Shown here: positions 43,982 through 51,118 of the stretch, piece by piece
Layout of the letters: every line of letters begins with the position of its first letter
Position numbering within the stretch: position 1 is the first letter of the stretch
Assembly (NCBI GenBank): GCA_024998755.1
Contig: JACEUU010000002.1
Span: forward strand, 602,045 to 666,044
DNA length: 64,000 bases
Reading direction: 5' to 3'
Source: Vampirovibrio sp.
Lineage (GTDB): Bacteria; Cyanobacteriota; Vampirovibrionia; Vampirovibrionales; JAJTHC01
Position numbers and translations under genes: made by a program
The notes under the pieces: generated by a model
What the model was told of the DNA's origin: nothing
Databases searched by the model: none
What the model saw: the letters and a program-made list of their open reading frames with translations, nothing else

Positions 43982-45883
43982 ATGACACCCCAGCCTCCAT
44001 CCTCCGCATTTTCAACACTTCGTAGTGAAGCTTCACTGGCTAGTGTTAATTTTTGGTTGGGTTGCCAGTTGAATACGGCTTGGCAACAGTGGGTTAATAC
44101 GTTTTCTGTTCAGCCTGTAGGGGGCTTTAAATTAATTGCTTGTGGGTATAAGTTACCCCCCACTTGGCAGATGGATTCTTACTTAACCTACCAGTTCCCT
44201 GTCGAACATTCTGCATTGGAAGGCTTAAAAGTTCATCATGCCATTTCTGAAACAGCGATGGAATTACGACTTTCCTCAGGGTTTCAGCATGCGTGTTTGA
44301 AGGATTGGTTAGGACACCATGCCTCTGGTACATCAATAAAGCAGCCCCACTCCGCTAACCCGATAGCTACTTCACCAACCAGTTTGGAACGGTTTATACT
44401 GAACACCTTTGTTAAGCAGTGTTTTGCAGCCTTGCAACAACAATGGTGCGAACCGGCTTTAACTTATCAGCAGCAACAAGAGGAAAACGGTAGAATGAAT
44501 ACCTTGGGTAACCTAGACGAAACGCTGATTCATTTTGCTTGGGTTTATTCTCCTGTTGAAGCGGGTACGTTATCTGTTGATGCCCAGAATAATGGGGAAT
44601 ATGCCCCGATGGTATTAGATGAAATGCCTGTTTCCTTACCCAAGGTTATTTTATCAATACCGCAATATTATCTTCCAACGCAAAGCCATGCCATTCATCG
44701 ATTTCAGCCAACCGTCGGGCAATCTACTATAACAGAAACTGTCGCCTATTTAGCTGCTCAAGGTATTCCTGCTAGAAGCACCGCCACGCTTTGTGCGGGG
44801 TCTACCCAATTAAGTACGGCAGATTTAAAAGCCCTTGAATACGATGACTTAATTGTGCTGGAAGACAGTCATTTTCAGCAACTATTTTTAAAGCACCCAG
44901 CCTTGGAAGTGTATATGCCGTTTCCTATTTCGGGTATTACCCAATGGCCTTATCAAATACCGACCCCAATACCCGTTTTACCAACCAAAGCACCACCTTC
45001 GGAAAGGGTTCACCCTGCAATGATGATGAGTTCTCCCCATGTGTCGCATAGCCAACAAGCTAACCACCCCCATCTGTCGCCACCAGTTGGTAGTACAGAA
45101 TGGCATAATCTGCCTCAGCAAGCCCAACAATCCTTGTGGGATTCGTTGAAAGTAGATGTTCATGCTGAATTTGCACCCGCTAAAATACCGGTAGGGCATT
45201 TAAAGCAAATGAGCGAAGGCTTAATTGTAGAAGTGGCAGATTTACTAAAAAATCAAGTGCAATTGGTTGTAAACGGTAGCGTGTTAGCCCATGGGCAATT
45301 GGTTATTGTGGGCGATAAATTTGGGGTATTACTAACTAATGTGGTGGGAAAAGAATCGCCCAGTTTACCAGCCTTGGGAGATGGCGTACCAGACCAATTG
45401 GCGGTTCATTCCGCTATCCAACAGGATTCTGGCGAGTTGGGACAGCATGAACATGTATCTGAAGAACAGTATGCCCAGCCTCAACAGCACGTTAAACCCT
45501 ATGAAGGCATTGACCCTAATTTAGTGCAGGCCGCTTTGCAAATGGGTATAGACCCCTTCCTTGCCCAAACAGCCTTGCAATTAGGTATGGATTTACAGCA
45601 AGTATTGGAAGCAGCCCAGCAGCAGGGCATGGAACCGAACCAGTTCTTAACCTTAGTATTTCAGCAACAAGGCATAGAAGTACCTACCCCGCAACAACGT
45701 CAGCAACAATCACAATTTCAAGGCGGTAATGCGGGTATGATGAATCGTCAGCAACAGGAAGGCGAAGCCCCCGAAGAATACGTGCAAGAAGTGAGCCGTG
45801 CGAATGAAATGTTGAGCGAAGTAGATAGTTTGCTAAACGAAGAATTTGAAGATGAGGAATACGAAGAGGAAGAAGACGAATAA
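43982..45883 (+). CDS. SpoA-domain (FliN/SctQ-like) protein with UBA-like tail repeats
   Basis: Residues ~395-460 form a recognisable SpoA domain (AKIPVGHLKQMSEGLIVEVA, then VQLVVNGSVLAHGQLVIVGD and FGVLLTNV), as in FliN/FliM/SctQ of the C-ring or sorting platform. The preceding 390 residues are unrecognised and may correspond to the FliM/SctQ N-part. After the domain, three short repeats run IDPNLVQAALQMGIDP-FLAQTALQLGMD-LQQVLEAAQQQGM, resembling a UBA-like or phase-variable helix array, and a very acidic end follows. I start at ATG 43982; the track begins at a TTG. A MITE sits directly at its stop, then a fliO-like gene. Confidence 0.68.
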   Translation: MTPQPPSSAFSTLRSEASLASVNFWLGCQLNTAWQQWVNTFSVQPVGGFKLIACGYKLPPTWQMDSYLTYQFPVEHSALEGLKVHHAISETAMELRLSSGFQHACLKDWLGHHASGTSIKQPHSANPIATSPTSLERFILNTFVKQCFAALQQQWCEPALTYQQQQEENGRMNTLGNLDETLIHFAWVYSPVEAGTLSVDAQNNGEYAPMVLDEMPVSLPKVILSIPQYYLPTQSHAIHRFQPTVGQSTITETVAYLAAQGIPARSTATLCAGSTQLSTADLKALEYDDLIVLEDSHFQQLFLKHPALEVYMPFPISGITQWPYQIPTPIPVLPTKAPPSERVHPAMMMSSPHVSHSQQANHPHLSPPVGSTEWHNLPQQAQQSLWDSLKVDVHAEFAPAKIPVGHLKQMSEGLIVEVADLLKNQVQLVVNGSVLAHGQLVIVGDKFGVLLTNVVGKESPSLPALGDGVPDQLAVHSAIQQDSGELGQHEHVSEEQYAQPQQHVKPYEGIDPNLVQAALQMGIDPFLAQTALQLGMDLQQVLEAAQQQGMEPNQFLTLVFQQQGIEVPTPQQRQQQSQFQGGNAGMMNRQQQEGEAPEEYVQEVSRANEMLSEVDSLLNEEFEDEEYEEEEDE

Positions 45884-45885
45884 TA

Positions 45886-46205
45886 CCTATTCTAAGGTTG
45901 AATAGCGTGTTTTCTCATCGATTGCCGTTCCTAGCTATAGCTGGTGGGTGTTAAGGGGGTTCTTGTTCGTTGATTGCCCTGCAATCACTCTGCTTCTAGC
46001 AGACCCCCTTAACAATCCCCCACGAATTCAGGGGCAAGCCCCTAAAAACCCCCGAAAAAACACCCCCTATGCCACTACGGGCACTGACGGGGGATGCTTT
46101 TTTCGCCCCTTCGAAAGGACGGAACGCATCGACGACTGCAGAGCAAACGCGATGGTCGTTCCTACTGGTTGGTCAATTTTTTACGCTATTTAATCGTTTA
46201 ATGGG
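45886..46205. repeat. IS630-related MITE C, both ends present
   Basis: 320 bp with TA on both sides, starting two bases after the SpoA gene stop. Left end CCTATTCTAAGGTTGAATAG and right end (inverted) CCCATTAAACGATTAAATAG match the resident IS630 ends at about 70 percent. The interior holds CGATTGCCGTTCCTAGCTAT and CGACGACTGCAGAGCAAACG shared with copy A, and a hairpin. Confidence 0.82.
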
Positions 46206-46299
46206 TATCATGTGGTAAGGTCTCTTCCCTATTTGGTAAAAAAACAGTAAACTAAAGGTATCTTCTCTGTTTTCAACCGTTGGGAGCTTTTTAACCACC

Positions 46300-46911
46300 A
46301 TGCCACACCCTGCTAATTACGCTATGACAGCCGCCACTACCACGCACGTTGCCTCTCATCTGCCCCCTGTACCTGAAACCAATAGCACCATATTACTATG
46401 GAAATACTTAGGCACTGTGGGTAGCTGGACTTTACTAGTAATTGCCGCTTTGTTATGGATGTATTGGCAACTCAAGAAAAACCCTGCATTCTTAAATCGT
46501 ATAAAAAGTATGCTGGGTGCACCTGTTTCACCCGTAGAATACCAAGAAAGTAGAAGTTTGGTGGTAGAAGAAACAATTCAGCTTGATGCGGATAAATTAC
46601 TTCATTTAGTGCGGTGTGAAGGCGAAAAATTTTTAATGAGCAATGGGCCTGATGGCTTGAAATTGCTGACCAAAGTTACCAGTTGGCAAGAAGCGATGCA
46701 GCATTTGCAACACGAAGAACAACAGCAACAAGTCAATCCTCATTCTGGTGTTACAGAACGTACTCAAGCCATGGTGGATGCCCACGGGGATGTGCATTTA
46801 ACCAATACCCCTCAATCAACCGTTCATCCAACCGCTACAGGGGTTTCATTCCCAATGGGTATGCCCAAAACGATTTTGGGGCAAAATGTGCCATGGTTCA
46901 CTAATCGGTAG
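46300..46911 (+). CDS. FliO-like membrane protein of the export apparatus
   Basis: One N-terminal membrane helix (SWTLLVIAALLWMYWQL) is followed by a basic segment and a small domain with LVVEETIQLDADKLLHLVRC, where FliO proteins have a similar strand order. The rest is Gln/His-rich and polar. Located after the SpoA gene on the same strand, it fits a fliN-fliO order with fliP-Q-R elsewhere. FliO is poorly conserved, so the call depends on context. Confidence 0.58.
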   Translation: MPHPANYAMTAATTTHVASHLPPVPETNSTILLWKYLGTVGSWTLLVIAALLWMYWQLKKNPAFLNRIKSMLGAPVSPVEYQESRSLVVEETIQLDADKLLHLVRCEGEKFLMSNGPDGLKLLTKVTSWQEAMQHLQHEEQQQQVNPHSGVTERTQAMVDAHGDVHLTNTPQSTVHPTATGVSFPMGMPKTILGQNVPWFTNR

Positions 46912-47019
46912 GGTGGTTATGGATGTTACTATTGATCTCCCACGCTAATGCTCTATTTTTCTCTGTCGGGACGACACAGAGGTCGTCCCTTACAAGAGGT
47001 TTTTTTGTTTGTTTAAGCT

Positions 47020-48105
47020 TTACACATGAAACGCATGGTCTATCAACGTTTCAGCATAGGCACTGGCTTTAATAGCCGCTACGCTGTTAAAGGTAACTGA
47101 AGCATTTGCCACATCATAAGCCGTTAACGCATTAGTAACGTTAACTAAATCAGCAGCACTTAAGAAGAAGCCATCGTTGGCTTTAATAGCCCCTAAACCA
47201 TAACCATTCCCTGCAAATTGATTCACCACGGTTAGTTGCCCCTCTTGGTCATCAAAGCCAATTACCAAGTTGTTACCTTGCCGAAGGAAAACAATATCTT
47301 GATGATTATTCTCAATAATTAACGTGTTACTTAAGCCTGTATTAGGCGTTTGGTAAGCGGTTAGCGTGCCGGCATTAGCCCCAGTAAAGCCTACTAAATC
47401 AATGGTATTATTAAACCCTGAAACGCAAACCACATCAGCAGTAGTTGCTTGAATATAGTTACGTCCGCCATTGACTTTTACCACGTCAAAATCCGCTACA
47501 GACCCTGTAAATAACACGTTATTGGAATCGCCCTTAACGGTTAGCTTGTCAAAACCAGCATCGCCATATAGGTTATTGGCTACACCGTTCACGGTTATCA
47601 CATCGTTTCCACCGCCACCGTGCAGTAAATTGTATTTACCAAAAACGGTAATCGTATCGCTACCTACCGTATCTGGTCCCGGTGCGTAATAGGCAGATTT
47701 ATCGCCGAAAATTTCGTTACGTTCACCGTAAACGGTTATTTTATCGTTACCGCCCCAGCCAGCGTAGCCATTCCATTGCCCGTATATAGTAGCCGTGCCA
47801 TTACCTTGCGAATCGTTTAGTTGATTGTAATTCCCTTGCACAAATAGGGTATCGTTACCGGTTTCTTGAAAGGTAACCCACACGCGGTTGCCATCGCCCG
47901 CAATTTGCATATAATCAGACCCATCACCGCCAAACATTGTGGTGTTGTTACCGGAAATGTAGAGTTGGTCGTTACCGCTACCAGCTTCAATGTAAGCGTT
48001 GCTACCGTTTAAAATAACCACGTCATCACCACCTTGGGCAAAAACAGAATCGTTATTACCGGCATAAATTTTGTTATAGTCGTTGTTTCCGTAAAGCGTT
48101 GCCAT
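47020..48105 (-). CDS. RTX-type calcium-binding secreted protein
   Basis: 361 residues. Many degenerate nonapeptide-like repeats are visible (YIEAGSGNDQLYISG, TMFGGDGSDYMQI, LLHGGGGNDVITVNG, NLYGDAGFDKLTVKG), the calcium-binding beta-roll type. No N-terminal signal peptide; the C-terminus (AETLIDHAFHV) is the likely type I secretion signal. I start at MATLYGNN (48105), which has AAGGGAAC upstream. A copy of the last ~46 codons lies at 48599. No ABC exporter is nearby. Confidence 0.85.
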   Translation of the reverse strand: MATLYGNNDYNKIYAGNNDSVFAQGGDDVVILNGSNAYIEAGSGNDQLYISGNNTTMFGGDGSDYMQIAGDGNRVWVTFQETGNDTLFVQGNYNQLNDSQGNGTATIYGQWNGYAGWGGNDKITVYGERNEIFGDKSAYYAPGPDTVGSDTITVFGKYNLLHGGGGNDVITVNGVANNLYGDAGFDKLTVKGDSNNVLFTGSVADFDVVKVNGGRNYIQATTADVVCVSGFNNTIDLVGFTGANAGTLTAYQTPNTGLSNTLIIENNHQDIVFLRQGNNLVIGFDDQEGQLTVVNQFAGNGYGLGAIKANDGFFLSAADLVNVTNALTAYDVANASVTFNSVAAIKASAYAETLIDHAFHV

Positions 48106-48545
48106 AATAAAGTTCCCTTTCAAATTACAGGTACTTGAAGCATGCTCATTCAAATGACAATCCATTTTTTTACTGTTTAGCGGTGGTTGATTGTTTGAAT
48201 GGTAGCCACACAATGTTAACTGCAGTAAAAATTGAACACCAACACAACACAGGTAATACCATATAGTGATACGGCTTAATTAGGTTGTTTTTATTTGTAT
48301 GTCCTTCCAATAAGATACGCTTATTTTCTAAGATAATGCAAGTTAATTTTTATTAAAATGTCCTGATACAGATTCACAGTTTAAATATCGTCAGCGTATA
48401 AGTTGTTACTAGCCAGTCAAAAATCCTCAAAGTACGTCTCTGTACTCCTGCGGTTTTTAACGCTCTTGTGCCTAGTCTCCATCTAACGCTATTCAATCTA
48501 TGAATCGGTATGAATCCCTGTAGAAGAGGGTTTTTTTAAAGGTGT

Positions 48546-48572
48546 AAAAAAAGGGACGCCTTTGGGCGTCCC
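48546..48572 (-). terminator. Terminator downstream of the RTX fragment
   Basis: On the minus strand GGGACGCC, a short loop, GGCGTCCC and then TTTTTTT. It lies about 27 bp after the stop of the truncated RTX copy at 48599 and probably was its terminator. Confidence 0.82.
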
Positions 48573-48598
48573 ACAAACAATTAGTGTGTTAACTAACC

Positions 48599-48823
48599 TT
48601 ACACATGAAACGCATGATCTATCAACGTTTCAGCATAGGCACTGGCTTTAATAGCTACTACGCTGTTAAAGGTAACTGAAGCATTTGCCACATCATAAGC
48701 CGTTAACGCATTAGTAACGTTAACTAAATCAGCTGCGGTTAGCAGAAAGCCAACGTTGGCTTTCTGCGAATAAATACGATATAGTATTTTTAATAATAGC
48801 CATGCAAGAGGTCTATTGTCCAT
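48599..48823 (-). pseudogene. Truncated duplicate of the RTX protein C-terminus
   Basis: The last 46 codons (LTAADLVNVTNALTAYDVAN through AETLIDHAFHV) match 47020-47160 almost base for base. Upstream of this the frame runs into unrelated sequence and ends near a 15 bp relic of the 23 bp terminal repeat seen at 1644. The 5' part of the gene was therefore replaced or deleted, probably by a mobile element. A possible new start would give a short hybrid protein, but I doubt that it functions. Confidence 0.8.
48801..48815. repeat. Relic end of the 1644-type element
   Basis: CATGCAAGAGGTCTA is identical to the end of the 171 bp element at 1800-1814. It marks the junction where the RTX fragment lost its 5' part. 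Confidence 0.65.
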
Positions 48824-48987
48824 TTGTTACAATATAATAGTTGTTTTTTAAAGTTTAAATAAAATAAGACTATTACTTTATGTAAAAAACTATAAAAAAC
48901 AAAAAAGCAATAGCAAAAATATTATAAAAGTTGTTTGTATTGAATAAGTCTTCATGATATAGTGAAATTATAGATTACTAATATTAT

Positions 48988-50034
48988 ATGTTGAATAGAG
49001 AGAGTGTTGTACCTGCCATGTTGTTTTGGCTTGCCCTACTAGTACCTTTTATATTGTTACTAATGGTTATGCCTAGTTATATTGCTTGGCTTAAACGGCT
49101 TGCATTAGGTCAGTTTATTAGGAAAGACGGCCCTCAATCTCATCAAAAAAAAGCGGGTACACCAACAGCAGGGGGCGGGTTACTTATCCTGCTTTGGCTT
49201 TTAAGTTTAGTACTGGTTGTTTTGGTTTTACCTTCAGAAACCTCTTTTATTGTAACGCCTGTATTGGCATTGTCTGCTGGGGTTACGCTGGTATTGTGGG
49301 GCTTGGGCTTGTGGGACGACCTACTAAAAATATTGAAGAAGCATAACAAAGGCCTAGGCGGTTATGCTAAATTAGCCATTCAAGGGTTAGCGGGTTTAGG
49401 GCTTGGGTATTTTTCGGTGTATCATTTTAACCAAGCCTCCGTTGATTTTTTCGGGTTAACAAGTATCCCATTGGGATGGCTTTATTTGCCCTATGCTGCT
49501 TTTGCGGTAACGGCAACATCTAACGCCGTAAACCTAACCGATGGTTTAGATGGCTTAGCCGGCGGTGGGTTGGTTACTAGCTTTTTATTATTAGCAGGTT
49601 TTATTGGGGTTACTTTGGCTCAAAATGGGTATAGTCTTTATGAAGTACCGATGATGATTTCTATTTTATTAGGATGTCTAGCGGCTGTTTCGGTGTTACT
49701 TGGGTTTTTATGTTTTAATCATCATCCTGCTAAAATATTTATGGGTGATTCTGGTAGCTTGGCTTTTGGTGGGTTACTGGCCTGTTTTTGCTTGCTTTCC
49801 CATCAAGACGCTTGGTTGCTTGGGGTAGGGTTGCTTTATGTGGTTGAAGCACTTTCTGTGGTATTGCAGGTAGGGTATTTTAAATTAACTAAAGGCAAAC
49901 GACTTTTTAAAATGGCGCCCTTGCATCATCATTTTGAATTAGTAGGCTGGAAGGAAACAACCGTTGTTCGTGTTTTTGTTTGGGTTAATTGCCTTGTGGG
50001 TTTGGGTTGCCTCCTCCTTAAGGTTTATAATTAA
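48988..50034 (+). CDS. mraY: Phospho-N-acetylmuramoyl-pentapeptide-transferase
   Basis: MraY makes lipid I for peptidoglycan at the inner face of the inner membrane. About ten membrane segments are present. Family motifs: GPQSHQKKAGTPTAGGG, LWDDLLKI (Mg-binding aspartates), NAVNLTDGLDGLAGG near residue 178, FMGDSGSLAFGG near 252 and HHHFELVGW near 312. No mur or fts genes lie next to it, which is unusual because mraY is normally inside the dcw cluster. The upstream spacer (48824-48987) is AT-rich. Confidence 0.95.
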   Translation: MLNRESVVPAMLFWLALLVPFILLLMVMPSYIAWLKRLALGQFIRKDGPQSHQKKAGTPTAGGGLLILLWLLSLVLVVLVLPSETSFIVTPVLALSAGVTLVLWGLGLWDDLLKILKKHNKGLGGYAKLAIQGLAGLGLGYFSVYHFNQASVDFFGLTSIPLGWLYLPYAAFAVTATSNAVNLTDGLDGLAGGGLVTSFLLLAGFIGVTLAQNGYSLYEVPMMISILLGCLAAVSVLLGFLCFNHHPAKIFMGDSGSLAFGGLLACFCLLSHQDAWLLGVGLLYVVEALSVVLQVGYFKLTKGKRLFKMAPLHHHFELVGWKETTVVRVFVWVNCLVGLGCLLLKVYN

Positions 50035-50140
50035 AGCCTAATTCGTATTTAATTACGACAATAACGTAAACTAATTAAAATACCTTTTGTACCCACATAC
50101 TTCCCTGTGCTGTTTAATTTGTTGTAGGAATTGATATTCT

Positions 50141-50920
50141 GTGAACTTAGAAGACTTCTTATCATTAGACGATAAACTAGATATAACCATTTGGCGTGAT
50201 GCCAGCAAGGTTGGCAGTAGTGGTAGTAGCGATGAATTCTTGTATAAGTCATCTGTTTTAGATGTGCAAGACGGGAAGATTCTTGTTTATTTTCCACCCG
50301 AAGACATGCCTGCTTTTGAATGGGTTCGGCAGGGGCAAAAATTAAGAATTGTGGTAACGCGTCCTAATGGGTTATGGTCATTTTTTCCGACCGTGGGACA
50401 ATTTGTATTAAAGGGTTCTCCAAGATTTTGGTTAAAACTGCCTGAAGATGTAGAACATATTCAACGTCGTAAGCACGTTCGGGTTAAACATACTTTTCCA
50501 TTGCAGTTGCAATTAGAAAACAATGCCTTGCCTAGTAATTCTGCACTAAGTAGTAAGCAGGTAGCTGCTAGCAAGCCAACCGTACCTGTTGTGTTGAAAT
50601 CCGTTGATATTAGTGCGGGTGGCATACGTTTTAAAACAGCTACACCATTAGTACCTGGGCAGATGTTAACGGTTAAATTCACGATAACCCCTGAATTTGG
50701 CGAATTAACCAATTTGGCTAGAATTGTGTATTGTTTTAGCCCTGAAGAAATGCCCGCATCTTCTTCTTATGCTAACAAAGTACCTAGCAAGTTATTGGGT
50801 GCTAAAAAAGAATATATTGCTGCATTGCAATTTATAGAATTACCCAGAGATTCGGAAAAGCGAATTATTCAAGAATGTTTTCATTTGGAATTAGAGCAGC
50901 ATCGTAAAGGTGTACGGTAA
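50141..50920 (+). CDS. YcgR-like PilZ-domain c-di-GMP receptor
   Basis: An N-terminal YcgR/PilZN-like beta domain is followed by PilZ. The c-di-GMP contact residues are in RRKHVRVKH near residue 108 (R-x3-R) and DISAGGIRF near 155 (D-x-S-x2-G). There is a 30-residue Ser/Ala-rich insert between these motifs. Such proteins brake flagella or modulate secretion in response to c-di-GMP. Start is GTG at 50141. A strong terminator follows. Confidence 0.82.
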   Translation: MNLEDFLSLDDKLDITIWRDASKVGSSGSSDEFLYKSSVLDVQDGKILVYFPPEDMPAFEWVRQGQKLRIVVTRPNGLWSFFPTVGQFVLKGSPRFWLKLPEDVEHIQRRKHVRVKHTFPLQLQLENNALPSNSALSSKQVAASKPTVPVVLKSVDISAGGIRFKTATPLVPGQMLTVKFTITPEFGELTNLARIVYCFSPEEMPASSSYANKVPSKLLGAKKEYIAALQFIELPRDSEKRIIQECFHLELEQHRKGVR

Positions 50921-50948
50921 GCTTTAGCTTTTTATTTATTAACCTTAC

Positions 50949-50979
50949 CCGCCGACGTTTTATGCGTTGGCGGTTTTTT
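50949..50979 (+). terminator. Intrinsic terminator after the PilZ gene
   Basis: CCGCCGACG, 7-base loop, CGTTGGCGG (one G-U pair), then six T on the plus strand. Confidence 0.9.
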
Positions 50980-51118
50980 GTATTTATACATAACAATGCC
51001 CCCTTCTCTCCACCTTTTAAGCGATTCTCCTACGCAAGGGTCTCTCTATAACCGAAAAAATCCTATAGCACTACTTCCCTTTTCTTAGGCTGTTGATGAT
51101 AGGATTATTTACCCTGTA

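Noticed and set aside
45521-45670. The UBA-like repeats in the SpoA protein as a phase-variable DNA repeat
   Set aside because: The repeat is visible in protein, but the DNA units differ too much for slippage.
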